NCBI GenBank assembly: GCA_902597545.1
Contig: CACJYD010000001.1
Span: 1-64,000, forward strand
Reading direction: 5' to 3'
Length of the DNA stretch: 64,000 nucleotides
Source: an uncultured Bacteroidota bacterium
Lineage (GTDB): Bacteria > Bacteroidota > Bacteroidia > Flavobacteriales > Flavobacteriaceae
This document shows positions 8,218-17,807 of this stretch, in pieces. The notes beneath the pieces are model-generated. The model made no database searches. It was not told the origin of the DNA and worked only from the letters and a program-made list of their open reading frames with translations. How positions within the stretch are numbered: the stretch's first letter is position 1; every line of letters starts with the position of its first letter. The translations under genes and the position numbers were made by a program.

Positions 8218-10587
8218 ATGCGAGTTAAAAATTTTCTCTTTTTCTTTTTGCTATTAATACCATCAATACTTTTTAGTCAGGATATAAATATTCAATCTTT
8301 AAAATCAATGAAGAATGAAGATTTGAAAACATATCTCAATCAGGCACAAAAAGAAGGATACTCATTAGATCAAATAAAAATAATGGCAAAAGCGCAGGGA
8401 ATTTCTGATTTTGAAATAGCTGAATTTGAAAGAAGGGCTACGGCATTAGGATTAAATGAGACGACAAATGATGTATTAACTGAAACTGAAGGTGCCAGCA
8501 CCTCAATGTTTGGGTTAACAGAAATAAGTGAATCTGAAGAAACAATTTCCCCTGAAGAAATTATTTTTGGAGCTTCTTTTTTTAATAATCCTAATATCAG
8601 CTCTGCGCCAAGCTTAAACATAGCAACTCCTGAGTCTTATGAGCTTGGGCCTGGAGATGAATTAGCTATAAGTATTTGGGGGGCTGCACAAAATGAATAT
8701 AATTCTAAAATAACCAGAGAGGGGTATTTAAAAATTGAGAGGATTGGCCCGGTTTATTTGAGTGGGTTGACAATTAGTCAAGCTAAATACAAATTAAAAG
8801 ATAAACTATCTAAAATATATTCAGGATTAAATTCTAACTTCAACAAGGTCTTTTTTGATGTTACGCTACTAAATAGCAGATCTATTATTGTTAGTATTGC
8901 AGGTAACGTTGTTGGTCCTGGTACATACACTCTATCATCTTTAGCTAATCCTTTAAACGCTCTATATGCAGCTGGTGGGCCAAACGAAAATGGAACTTAC
9001 AGAGAAATTGCAGTTATACGAGGAGGAAAGGAAGTTCATTCAATTGATTTGTATGATTATTTTATTAAGGGAGCTTTAAAAAGTTTTTCATTGAGAGATC
9101 AGGATATAATTCTTGTTCCTTCATACAAAAATAGACTCTTTTTGAGTGGAGAATTTAAAACAATTGGAGTATTTGAATTAAAAGACGGTGAATCAATTTC
9201 AGATTTACTGCTTTACAGTGGCGGGATTAGCAGTAAAGGATTAAAGAATCAAGTTTATTTGGAAAGGGTTGATGGGTACTCTAAATCTATATTTACCGTT
9301 GAGAAAAAAGATTTTAAAGAATTTATTTTAAATGACGGTGACACTGTAGAGGCAAGAGAAGTGGGAGATGAAATTAAAAATCTAGTTTCTATTGAGGGAG
9401 CGGTAATGATCCCAGGACGATATGAGTTAAATAAAAACTTAAACGTTAGGTCTCTTATTAAGTCAGCGGGTGGATTTAAAGAGAATGCCTTAAAAACAAG
9501 AGGATATATAATTAGAGAGGTTGATGGATTTCCTCAAGAGGCTAAAACAGTTGACTTAGAAGAAGCTTTAAGTCTCAACCAGAATTACACCTTGAGAAAT
9601 AACGACAAACTTATTATTGCCTCAATTGAAGAGTTATCCGGTTCTAAATCAGTATCTATCAGTGGAGAAATTAATACTAGCGGTGATTATCCTTTTTTTA
9701 AAGGAATGACTTTAATAGATTTGATTTTAATGTCTAGCGGGATTACAGAAAAAGGTTCTTTTAAAAATATTACTATATACCGTTCAACATACGATGAAAC
9801 CCAATTAAGCCCTGTCGAAACAATTAGGGTCTCCTTAAATGAAGGCTACAGCAATTTAAGTTCTGATCAAAATATTGAGCTTCTTGAAAATGACCTTGTT
9901 GTAGTTAGGTCGAAACTTGGTTATCAACCAAAAGAATTTGTTTCTGCCTCTGGTCTTGTTAAAAAACCTGGTAACTATGCCTTAAAGACAAATAATTACT
10001 CTGTTTTTGACTTAATAAAAGATTTTGAAGGCTTTTTGCCAAACGCAGAATTAAATGGTGTAAAACTAAAGCGTAAAGTTGAAGTTGAAGTAATTAATGA
10101 TTTAATTAAGAACATAAACGATACAAACAATGATGAAACAATTGATTTGGATGAATTCATAGAAATAGGTCTAAATATTGACAGAATTATTAAATCCAAT
10201 GGGCTTTTAAATGAGTATAACTTAACGCTGAAACCAGGTGATGAAATAATTGTTCCAAAATCAGATAACTCAATTGAAGTTTCAGGCTCTGTTCAAAAAG
10301 CAACTGCTATGACATACAAGAAGGGCCTAACTACAAGTGCGGCAATAAACGCCGCAGGTGGGTTTGGATTAGACGCAAAAAAATCTCGAGTTTATGTTGT
10401 TTATCAAAATGGAAGTATTAAGAGCACTAAATCTTTTTTAATATTTAGAAAATACCCAAAACTTTTGCCAGGATCAAAAGTGTTTGTTCCAAAAAAAGCC
10501 GAAAACAATAATAAAACCAGTGTGGGAGAAATTGTTGGCTATACAACCAGTTTGGTTTCCATAATAGCCTTAATTAAATCATTATAA
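8218..10587 (+). CDS. SLBB-domain polysaccharide export outer-membrane protein (Wza-like)
   Basis: 789-residue periplasmic/outer-membrane export protein. I choose the ATG at 8218 rather than 8182 because it opens directly into a signal peptide, MRVKNFLFFFLLLIPSILFSQ. After a spacer, the Poly_export domain begins about residue 140 (YELGPGDELAISIWG). Several SLBB domains follow, each with a motif such as GNVVGPGTYTL, GAVMIPGRYEL or SGEINTSGDYPFF. A hydrophobic helix ends the protein. Twice the length of classical Wza, as is common in Bacteroidota. Next gene begins immediately after the stop and encodes its copolymerase partner. Confidence 0.9.
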   Translation: MRVKNFLFFFLLLIPSILFSQDINIQSLKSMKNEDLKTYLNQAQKEGYSLDQIKIMAKAQGISDFEIAEFERRATALGLNETTNDVLTETEGASTSMFGLTEISESEETISPEEIIFGASFFNNPNISSAPSLNIATPESYELGPGDELAISIWGAAQNEYNSKITREGYLKIERIGPVYLSGLTISQAKYKLKDKLSKIYSGLNSNFNKVFFDVTLLNSRSIIVSIAGNVVGPGTYTLSSLANPLNALYAAGGPNENGTYREIAVIRGGKEVHSIDLYDYFIKGALKSFSLRDQDIILVPSYKNRLFLSGEFKTIGVFELKDGESISDLLLYSGGISSKGLKNQVYLERVDGYSKSIFTVEKKDFKEFILNDGDTVEAREVGDEIKNLVSIEGAVMIPGRYELNKNLNVRSLIKSAGGFKENALKTRGYIIREVDGFPQEAKTVDLEEALSLNQNYTLRNNDKLIIASIEELSGSKSVSISGEINTSGDYPFFKGMTLIDLILMSSGITEKGSFKNITIYRSTYDETQLSPVETIRVSLNEGYSNLSSDQNIELLENDLVVVRSKLGYQPKEFVSASGLVKKPGNYALKTNNYSVFDLIKDFEGFLPNAELNGVKLKRKVEVEVINDLIKNINDTNNDETIDLDEFIEIGLNIDRIIKSNGLLNEYNLTLKPGDEIIVPKSDNSIEVSGSVQKATAMTYKKGLTTSAAINAAGGFGLDAKKSRVYVVYQNGSIKSTKSFLIFRKYPKLLPGSKVFVPKKAENNNKTSVGEIVGYTTSLVSIIALIKSL

Positions 10588-11580
10588 ATGGATAATAATT
10601 CCGATGAAATAGACCTAATAGAGCTATTAAAAATAGCTTGGAATGGGAGAAAACAAATAATAATAATATCATTTGTTTTTGTATTGGTTGGTGTTGCTCT
10701 CGCTTTGCTTTCTCCAATTGTTTACACCTCGAGTACAACATTTATTAATAGTCAAACAGAATCTTCTTCAGGTTTAGGATTAAGTGGAGTTGCATCTCTT
10801 GTTGGTGTAAATCTCGGAAGCATGAGCTCTGGAAGTGAAATTCCACCATCAATGTATCCTCAAATAGCAGAAAGTGTACAGTTTAAAAGAGATTTGTTAA
10901 ACAGCTATATCGATGAAAAGGAACAAATTAAGCTTGAAGACTTTTTAGCAAATTACAATGACATTGAAAAGTCACTAACTGAAAATAAAAATAAGTTGTT
11001 TATTTCTGAATATGAAGATAAATTATTTAATGTCATAAATGATGTTATTTCGATTAGTGTAAATCAAAAAGATGGGTTTGTTACAATTTTAGCTAATATG
11101 CCTGAAAGTGAATATGCGGCAAACACATGTATTAATGCAAGAGAAATTTTACAGGAAACTGTTATTAATAATAAGATAAAAAGCGCTAAACAAAAGCTTG
11201 AATACAGCGAAAAGCAGCTAACCTCTAAAAGAATCGAGTTTGAAGAAATACAAAATAAATTGGCTTATTTTAATGACTCTAATTTAAATTTAGTTACTTC
11301 TTCAGTTATAAATGAAAGAGAAAAGCTAGAGGCTGAGTTTCAAATAATTAATGCGGTAATGATTGAGCTATCAAAACAGGTCGAGCAAAGTAAGCTTCAA
11401 GTCAGTGAGGACACCCCTGTTTTTTCTATTGTAAAGGAGGCTAGTATGGCAGTTAAAAGATCCTCACCTAAAAGAACCCAAATGGTCTTAATTTTTGGCT
11501 TTATTGGATTGGTAACTTCAATTTCATATACACTTATTAAAAGTCCTATAGCACAGATTTTAAAAGAAATTAATTCCTAA
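10588..11580 (+). CDS. Wzz-like polysaccharide chain-length protein
   Basis: 330-residue polysaccharide copolymerase. An N-terminal Wzz-type segment (EIDLIELLKIAWNGRK) precedes membrane helix 1 (about 24-46), then a large periplasmic coiled-coil region and helix 2 (about 297-316). Only a short cytoplasmic tail follows; there is no tyrosine-kinase (Wzc) domain. It abuts the export gene without spacing. Its 3' end overlaps the convergent kelch gene by 11 bases. Expected to set chain length or gate export of a surface polysaccharide. Confidence 0.88.
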   Translation: MDNNSDEIDLIELLKIAWNGRKQIIIISFVFVLVGVALALLSPIVYTSSTTFINSQTESSSGLGLSGVASLVGVNLGSMSSGSEIPPSMYPQIAESVQFKRDLLNSYIDEKEQIKLEDFLANYNDIEKSLTENKNKLFISEYEDKLFNVINDVISISVNQKDGFVTILANMPESEYAANTCINAREILQETVINNKIKSAKQKLEYSEKQLTSKRIEFEEIQNKLAYFNDSNLNLVTSSVINEREKLEAEFQIINAVMIELSKQVEQSKLQVSEDTPVFSIVKEASMAVKRSSPKRTQMVLIFGFIGLVTSISYTLIKSPIAQILKEINS

Positions 11581-12967
11581 AAAGAAAAGTAAAAAAACTT
11601 ATTTTTCTCTTAATTATTGAAGAATCAGCCTTGTAAGCTTTTAACCGATTATCCTTAGGTAATTTAGTTTCAATAATACATTTTTCGTTTTTTGTAAGTA
11701 TAAAAAGTTTTTTGTTTAAATCCATAACAAGCTTATTTCTCAAAGACGTGAAGTGTGACTTGGCAAATTGTTGATCAGAAATTATTCGGTTAACTTGAGG
11801 GACTGTAATAAATGGGTTTTCAGATAAATATGATATTAAGGATTGCTCATTACTTGTTATTGAAACAGACTCATTGTTAAAGTAAACCCTATTTTCGTCA
11901 TACAGAATTAAACCTTTAATAAAGTCTTTAAATGAAAACATCTTTAAAATAATCCAAAAAACCAAAGCAATAAAAAACCCAAAAAAAATGTATTGTTCCA
12001 CTGAGATTTCTCTATTCTCAGCTAGTAGTGAAAAGGTTTCAGACTCAAAGTTTTTGTCAATAGATTTTAAATCAAAAAACTTTAAATATTTTGTCCCGTT
12101 AATATTTGAAATATAAAATAATTTTTGACGTTTAATAAAAGTTGGAAACTTATTGTCAATGCCCAAAAAAAAGTTTTTTTGATAGTAGTTGGTTGCTTTA
12201 AGTGTGTTAAAATTAATTATGGTAAGATTATCATTGTCAATTAAAAAAATATTGTCATCAAGCTTTGGTTGTGAAAACAAAGAATATTTAGTTTTAAGCT
12301 TTTTGTTAACATGTCCTAAGCTGATAAATTCTTTGTTTATTAAGTCAAAATAGAAAATATCTGAAAATGATTCATCTTGATTAATTGTTCCCGCAGAACC
12401 AGATCGACCACCAAATACATAAAGCTTATCATCTAATAAATTATATATTGGCTTCCATCTACCTGGTGGTAAATACTTACTATTATTATAAAAAATATCC
12501 CATTGCTTAATATTTTCATCAAAAAATGTAATAAAATTTTTAAATGACCAAAAGCCATATCCACCATATATATGAACTTTGTCTTTGTAAACAAAACGAG
12601 CTCCTCCAAATTGATTTTTATGCAATGTAGAATTATCAATCCTAATAAAATTATTTCCAGATCTTTTAAAAACTGGTCCTGCACCATTGGATATTATGTA
12701 TAAATCATTTCCAACTATTTTAGTAAAAAAATTAGCATGGTTTAATTCATCTATTTCTTTTATTTGTTTTTTAAAAGAATCATCAATGAGTGGAGAATAT
12801 TCCCACTTAGATTTATATTCATATACTCCATTTACAGTAATCAAAATAGGGTTGTTAAATTTAGATTTGGCAAATAAAAAATTTTGAACTGAATCATTAA
12901 CTGGAAGCTGAGATTGAGAATAAACTATTTTAATAGAAATAAGAATAAATAAAAATATTAGTCTCAC
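11570..12967 (-). CDS. Kelch-like propeller, membrane helix and winged-helix-like tail (copy 1)
   Basis: 465 residues from a GTG at 12967, chosen because it opens straight into a signal peptide (MRLIFLFILISIKIVYSQ); the longer reading to a TTG at 13027 would overlap the divergent gene. Residues 20-320 resemble a kelch beta-propeller, with HKNQFGGARFVY (116-127), IYGGYGFW and LYVFGG. A membrane helix lies near 326-344. The 120-residue tail has an OmpR-like winged-helix pattern (SVSITSNEQSLISYLSENP, then SHFTSLRNKLVMDL). Topology would place the propeller in the periplasm and the tail in the cytoplasm. Paralogous to the gene at 14023; both flank the WecA-like gene. A signal-sensing membrane regulator is inferred, not shown. 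Confidence 0.75.
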   Translation of the reverse strand: MRLIFLFILISIKIVYSQSQLPVNDSVQNFLFAKSKFNNPILITVNGVYEYKSKWEYSPLIDDSFKKQIKEIDELNHANFFTKIVGNDLYIISNGAGPVFKRSGNNFIRIDNSTLHKNQFGGARFVYKDKVHIYGGYGFWSFKNFITFFDENIKQWDIFYNNSKYLPPGRWKPIYNLLDDKLYVFGGRSGSAGTINQDESFSDIFYFDLINKEFISLGHVNKKLKTKYSLFSQPKLDDNIFLIDNDNLTIINFNTLKATNYYQKNFFLGIDNKFPTFIKRQKLFYISNINGTKYLKFFDLKSIDKNFESETFSLLAENREISVEQYIFFGFFIALVFWIILKMFSFKDFIKGLILYDENRVYFNNESVSITSNEQSLISYLSENPFITVPQVNRIISDQQFAKSHFTSLRNKLVMDLNKKLFILTKNEKCIIETKLPKDNRLKAYKADSSIIKRKISFFTFLFRN

Positions 12968-12987
12968 ATTTTCTAAAATAATAAATT

Positions 12988-14022
12988 TTGAACTTTGAAT
13001 TAATTTTATTGGAACTTTTGTTTGCAATAATAGGACTTAGCACATCATATTATTTGAATGGATACTTATATGCTGCTTTTAGATCTAATAAAATGTATGA
13101 CCCTATAGTATCTCGCTCTTCACATAATGAAAAAGCTACTAGGTCTGGGGGAATGGCACTCTTTTTTACTTTTTGTATTTGTTATGGTTTAGGAAAGGCC
13201 ATATACTCAATGAGTGTTGATTTGTATGCCTTAATTGCTTGGATTTTTATTGCTCTTACAGGCATGGCAGATGATTTCTTTTCGATAAAGTACAGGGAAA
13301 AGTTCTTTCTTCAGGTTTTTGCAGCTATTGTTATGCTACAGAGCGGTATTTACATCGACTCTTTTCATGGTGTTTTTGGAATTTATGAAATTCCGATTTG
13401 GGCATCATATATTATCTCAATTTTTGTGTTTATTGTAATAGTAAACGCATTTAATCTGATTGATGGAATTGATGGCTTATCTGCTCTTTTATCAATTAAA
13501 TTTTTTCTTTTAGTTGCTGGAATTATAACAATTTCTTCAAAAGAAATGTTCCTAGTAATTCCATCTATTGTTGGTGGTATAACCGGTTTTTTATTTTTTA
13601 ATTTTAACCCTGTAAAAAAGGTTTTTCTTGGGGATACTGGAGCTCTTCTTCTTGGGTCTGTAATTGCGTTCTTCATTTTTTATATTCTAAATTCAAATAG
13701 TTATATAATTACAGATGACTTTATTTCAAGACCTTTAATGGTAATTTTACTAATTATCTACCCTCTTGCAGATACTTTAAGGGCATCATTAATAAGAATG
13801 TATAAAGGCAAATCTCCATTTCTAGCAGACAGAGTACATTTACATCATAGACTAATAGATAAAGGCTACAGCCACTGGGGAGCGTCATCTTTAATATTAG
13901 GTCTGTCTATCACTGTGGTAATGGTAGGAGTATTTGTTTCTTCATTATCAATAAGTCTAACGGCTTGCTCACTCATCATATTAGTTTATTTAGCTATACT
14001 TTATTACATATTCTTTAATTAA
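12988..14022 (+). CDS. WecA/TagO-like undecaprenyl-phosphate sugar-1-phosphate transferase
   Basis: Up to 344 residues, multi-pass membrane enzyme of the MraY/WecA family that starts glycan assembly by moving a sugar-1-phosphate (often GlcNAc) to undecaprenyl phosphate. Family motifs are all visible: GMADDFFSIKYR, FNLIDGIDGLSA, VFLGDTGALLLG and the cytosolic HLHHRL loop. The start is uncertain: TTG codons at 12988, 13009 and 13018 are candidates and no ATG precedes the first membrane helix. It lies 20 bases from the divergent kelch gene and is followed with no gap by the second kelch gene, so it likely shares an mRNA with it. Confidence 0.9.
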   Translation: MNFELILLELLFAIIGLSTSYYLNGYLYAAFRSNKMYDPIVSRSSHNEKATRSGGMALFFTFCICYGLGKAIYSMSVDLYALIAWIFIALTGMADDFFSIKYREKFFLQVFAAIVMLQSGIYIDSFHGVFGIYEIPIWASYIISIFVFIVIVNAFNLIDGIDGLSALLSIKFFLLVAGIITISSKEMFLVIPSIVGGITGFLFFNFNPVKKVFLGDTGALLLGSVIAFFIFYILNSNSYIITDDFISRPLMVILLIIYPLADTLRASLIRMYKGKSPFLADRVHLHHRLIDKGYSHWGASSLILGLSITVVMVGVFVSSLSISLTACSLIILVYLAILYYIFFN

Positions 14023-15375
14023 ATGAAAAATTTAATTCTGTTTTTATTTTTATCATGGGCTTCATTTTCTCAGACAATAGAAAACGATGATTATTTGATT
14101 ATTGAAGGTGAAAGCTCAAAATACTTTTATATTTTAACTAAAGATGGATATTATATTTCAGAGCTGGCAGGTAAGATTACTTTTAAAGAATACACAAAAG
14201 AAATTCCAAAATCTTTAAATGTCCCTGTAAGCACTTTAATTCCACTATTACACAACTCCCAAACATATCTTTTATATCCTGGTGGAGGGCTATTATACAC
14301 TTTTTCTGATGGGTCTATTAGTAGAATTGACAGGTCATTCCCTCACAGAAATCAATATGGCGCTTATTTCTTCTCTTACAAAGAGAATGTTTTCTTAATT
14401 GGCGGCTATGGATATTGGCAAACAAAATCGATAATAACAAAATTTAACTTTAATAGCGGAGATTGGGAATTAGTTAACACTAAGGGTCAGCAACCTGTTG
14501 GTATTGACCAAGGAACATATTTTATTGAAGACAATAAGCTTTATGTGTTTGACTTTGTGTCTAGGGAAATCAATACCCAAAAAGAAAAAAGAAATGAGAA
14601 TCTTTATGTTTTGGATTTAGATAGTTTTGAATGGAAAAAACTCGGTGTAATTAATGACACTGTTGATTTAATTAATGTAAAAAATAAAGGCGTGAAGCGC
14701 TTCTTTAAGTTTGAGGATAAATTAATTTTTAGCTATTCAAATAATCCAGGCTTTTTTTTAGTAGACATACAAAATAATTCTTTTCAGAGCTTTAAAGATG
14801 AAATATTATTTTATAAATCTGATAACCAATTTATAATCAAAAATAATCGCCTGATAGGCCCAATTAAAAACACATTGACAGGTGAATCAGCATTTGAAAA
14901 ATTTGACTTAACTAATATTACCAATTACCCTATTGATGAAGTATCCTATTTTTTTAGAGATAAAGAAGAGTTTTTTCAATATGTATATTTTGCTTTGTTC
15001 TTTCTCATAGTTCTAATAATAATATTAAGCTTATATTATAAAAGGATAGCTCAAACGTATATAATTGATGAAAGCTCTATTTCAATTTCTGGTGTATCTC
15101 ACAAATTATTGCCAATTGAAATAAGTATACTGACTTTATTTTCTAAAGACAAAAAAGTTTTAAACTCTAAATTGATGGAGCTGTTTGTGAGAGATGATAA
15201 AACAAAAGATTATGCTGTAAAAAGAAAAAATAAGACTCTTGCTGCACTTAAAACTAAGCTCTTTAACCTTTATAACATTAGTTTTATTGAAAAACAAAAA
15301 TCTAAAGGTGATTCGAGACATCTAACTTATTTATTGAACAAAAAAATTAGAATAATTCAAGAAACTATTGATTAA
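14023..15375 (+). CDS. Kelch-like propeller, membrane helix and winged-helix-like tail (copy 2)
   Basis: 450 residues with the same architecture as the gene at 11570: signal peptide 1-17 (MKNLILFLFLSWASFSQ), a kelch-like periplasmic region including HRNQYGAYFFSY (108-119) and GGYGYW (127-132), one membrane helix near 319-339, and a cytoplasmic tail (346-450). The tail has a strand pair (SISISGVSHKLLPIE), a helix (ISILTLFSKDKK) and a basic second helix ending TLAALKTKLF, resembling an OmpR-type winged helix. It starts directly after the WecA-like stop. Its 3' end overlaps the convergent GH3-like gene by 11 bases. Regulatory role is inferred. Confidence 0.78.
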   Translation: MKNLILFLFLSWASFSQTIENDDYLIIEGESSKYFYILTKDGYYISELAGKITFKEYTKEIPKSLNVPVSTLIPLLHNSQTYLLYPGGGLLYTFSDGSISRIDRSFPHRNQYGAYFFSYKENVFLIGGYGYWQTKSIITKFNFNSGDWELVNTKGQQPVGIDQGTYFIEDNKLYVFDFVSREINTQKEKRNENLYVLDLDSFEWKKLGVINDTVDLINVKNKGVKRFFKFEDKLIFSYSNNPGFFLVDIQNNSFQSFKDEILFYKSDNQFIIKNNRLIGPIKNTLTGESAFEKFDLTNITNYPIDEVSYFFRDKEEFFQYVYFALFFLIVLIIILSLYYKRIAQTYIIDESSISISGVSHKLLPIEISILTLFSKDKKVLNSKLMELFVRDDKTKDYAVKRKNKTLAALKTKLFNLYNISFIEKQKSKGDSRHLTYLLNKKIRIIQETID

Positions 15376-16867
15376 AAAAATTATTTAAACCATTAACAAA
15401 ATCTCTATTATTTGAAAGTTTTGGCACCTTATTTTGTCCTCCTAGTTTTCCAATTGAACTCATATATTTATTAAACCCTCCTTTTTTAACAGCAATTATT
15501 TTCAAAGTTTTTAAAACCCCTCCTTTTACAAGATCTTTATAGTAAATATTTTTTTGTTGCATACTTTTATCTAGTGCCTTCTCGGCAAAACCGATATCAA
15601 TATTTTCATTTTCGAACTCAATCCACCACTCATGATGAGGAAGTCCTTTTTCAGGATTAATCATCGGTGCGACAGTAAATTCTCGAACATTTATTTCTTT
15701 TATTTCGCAAAGCTCGGAAATGGATTTTTCAACCTCCTCAGAAATAACATGCTCTCCAAAGGCTGATATGAAATGCTTGTATCTTCCCGTAACTAAAATT
15801 TTAGGTGGATCCAAAGACGTAAACTTAATAGTGTCACCTGTGTTATAAGCCCATAAGCCTGCATTATTTGAAATAATTAATACATAATTAGTTCCAATTT
15901 TAACATTGCTTAAGTTATATCTTTTAGCGTCTTCATTTTCAAATTCATTTGTTTTTATAAACTCATAGTAAATACCTGAATTATATTGTAAAAGCAATGA
16001 TTTATCTAATTGAGAGTTTTGATATGCAAAAAACCCTTCAGAAGCAGGATAATATTCAATAGTGTCAATTTGTCTGCCAATTAATTTTTTAAAAGTATTT
16101 TTATATGGCAAAAAATTTACTCCACCATATATATATAAATTAAATTCATTGAATAATTCAGCTAAGTTTTTCTTTTTTGTTTTCTTTAAAATATTCTCAA
16201 AGTACATTTGAACCCATGATGGTATTCCGCCTATTACTGTCATATTTTCATTAATGGTTTCTTCACATATTTGATCAACTTTCAACTCCCAATCTTCTAT
16301 GGAATTTGTTTTAAAAGTTGGCAAATTATTTTTTCTCAAATACTTTGGAACATGATGGGCAACTATTCCTGAAAGCCTTCCTTCAAGAATGCCATTTACA
16401 CTATTTAAAATGGGTGAGCCTTGTATAAAGATTGTTTTACCATTCAAAAAATTTGTTTTACCAGTTTCATATATGTAAAAAAGCAACGCATTTCTAGCAG
16501 ATAAGATATGATTGGGCATAGATTCATTTGTGATCGGAATTTGTTTAACCCCGCTTGTAGTGCCAGATGTTTTGGCTAAATATTTAGGTTTTCCAGGCCA
16601 TAAAACATCGAGCTCTCCTTTTTTTATTCTTTCGACATATTTTTTTATTTGTTCATAGTTTCTAACTGGAACTTTTTTTATATAATCATCATGAGTTTTT
16701 ATTTCATCAAAATCATGATCAATTCCAAAAATTGTTTTTTTACCTTTTTTTATAAGATATTCTAAGGTTTTATTTTGTAATTCCGACGCTTTGTGATAGG
16801 ACCTCTTAATTTTATTTACAATAAAAAATGCAAATATTTTTGCGAAAAATCTCTTAAACAATAACAT
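15365..16867 (-). CDS. GH3 auxin-responsive promoter family protein (acyl-adenylating enzyme fold)
   Basis: 500-residue member of the GH3 family, adenylate-forming enzymes that in plants conjugate amino acids to acyl substrates. The ATP-binding segment AKTSGTTSGVKQIPIT (about residues 105-120) and the later YYPASEGFFAY and NTGDTIKFTS match the family. Bacterial members are common in Bacteroidota but their substrate is unknown. The N-terminus has a hydrophobic stretch. One base separates it from the upstream M23 peptidase gene, implying co-transcription. Confidence 0.88.
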   Translation of the reverse strand: MLLFKRFFAKIFAFFIVNKIKRSYHKASELQNKTLEYLIKKGKKTIFGIDHDFDEIKTHDDYIKKVPVRNYEQIKKYVERIKKGELDVLWPGKPKYLAKTSGTTSGVKQIPITNESMPNHILSARNALLFYIYETGKTNFLNGKTIFIQGSPILNSVNGILEGRLSGIVAHHVPKYLRKNNLPTFKTNSIEDWELKVDQICEETINENMTVIGGIPSWVQMYFENILKKTKKKNLAELFNEFNLYIYGGVNFLPYKNTFKKLIGRQIDTIEYYPASEGFFAYQNSQLDKSLLLQYNSGIYYEFIKTNEFENEDAKRYNLSNVKIGTNYVLIISNNAGLWAYNTGDTIKFTSLDPPKILVTGRYKHFISAFGEHVISEEVEKSISELCEIKEINVREFTVAPMINPEKGLPHHEWWIEFENENIDIGFAEKALDKSMQQKNIYYKDLVKGGVLKTLKIIAVKKGGFNKYMSSIGKLGGQNKVPKLSNNRDFVNGLNNFFNQ

Positions 16868-16868
16868 C

Positions 16869-17717
16869 TTAAAAGCTAATTAAATCCTCTGGATTCAAGG
16901 GGCCTTGAGAGTCCCATATTTCAAAGTGCAAGTGAGGCCCTGTGGTTAAATCTCCAGTATTTCCAGAAAGTGCAATTACCTCGCCAGACATTACAAAATC
17001 TCCTTTTTCAACCTTTATAGATTCATTGTGTTTGTAGATGCTAGTCAGTTTATTTTTATGGTGAACTACTACTGTATATCCAAAATTGAGAGTCCATGCT
17101 GAAAAAATAACAATTCCATCTGATACTGATTTTATTGGGGTTCTTTCTTTTAAAACTACATCTACTCCAAAATGACCATCTGAGAAATTGAAACCCTCTG
17201 AAATTAATCCACTAGCTGGGCTTACAAGACCTATTGATATTTCATTATTTTCTGATTCAATAATATTGAAACGATCCTCAGTTTCTACTATTTTTCTAAG
17301 AATTGAATCTTCAATATTAATATTGACTTCTAACTCATTTAGATCGATATTTTCTAGTTTTTCATTATCCGCATAAACACTAACAAACTCATCTCCATTT
17401 ATGGTGCTTGAAAAGGACTCTAGGAATTGTTTATTTTTTTGCAATGAAATCATAATAGAATCTATTTTATCAAGATTTTGAATTGCTTGTATTCTAATTT
17501 TTGTTGTGTCATAGCCTGGTATATACTCTCTAACTGGGGTATAGAAAATAAATAATGTAGTGATCAAAATAACAAAAAGAGCAATAGATGATATTGCTAA
17601 AAAAATATTTCTTTTAGAGAGGCTAAGGGCAAACTTTTCCTCATATGAGTCTTCTTTGACAACAGCAAGCCTGTATTTACTTCTTACTTGCCTCTTATTG
17701 GTTTTAGCTTTTGACAT
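16869..17717 (-). CDS. M23 family peptidase (LytM domain)
   Basis: 282-residue membrane-anchored peptidoglycan endopeptidase. A basic cytoplasmic N-terminus precedes one membrane helix (about 38-60), a short coiled linker and a C-terminal LytM domain. The zinc ligands are visible as HFGVD (His and Asp) and the terminal HLHFEIW. I use the ATG at 17717; the reading from 17720 would use TTG. A -7 box ends 5 bases before this ATG. Likely cleaves peptide cross-links in cell-wall growth. Confidence 0.92.
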   Translation of the reverse strand: MSKAKTNKRQVRSKYRLAVVKEDSYEEKFALSLSKRNIFLAISSIALFVILITTLFIFYTPVREYIPGYDTTKIRIQAIQNLDKIDSIMISLQKNKQFLESFSSTINGDEFVSVYADNEKLENIDLNELEVNINIEDSILRKIVETEDRFNIIESENNEISIGLVSPASGLISEGFNFSDGHFGVDVVLKERTPIKSVSDGIVIFSAWTLNFGYTVVVHHKNKLTSIYKHNESIKVEKGDFVMSGEVIALSGNTGDLTTGPHLHFEIWDSQGPLNPEDLISF

Positions 17718-17722
17718 CAAGG

Positions 17723-17730
17723 CAAATATA
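17723..17730 (-). promoter_or_regulatory. Putative -7 box for the M23 peptidase gene
   Basis: Minus-strand TATATTTG ends 5 bases before the ATG at 17717, supporting both that start and a leaderless transcript for the peptidase/GH3 operon. Confidence 0.5.
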
Positions 17731-17779
17731 GCAATACCAATATTTATTATATTTAATATATAACTAGTTTAATTTTTTT

Positions 17780-17787
17780 TACATTTG
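17780..17787 (+). promoter_or_regulatory. Putative -7 box for tatA
   Basis: TACATTTG matches TAnnTTTG, 20 bases before the tatA ATG at 17808 and divergent from the M23 promoter. Confidence 0.4.
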
Positions 17788-17807
17788 TTTAAAGTAATTT
17801 AATCTAT

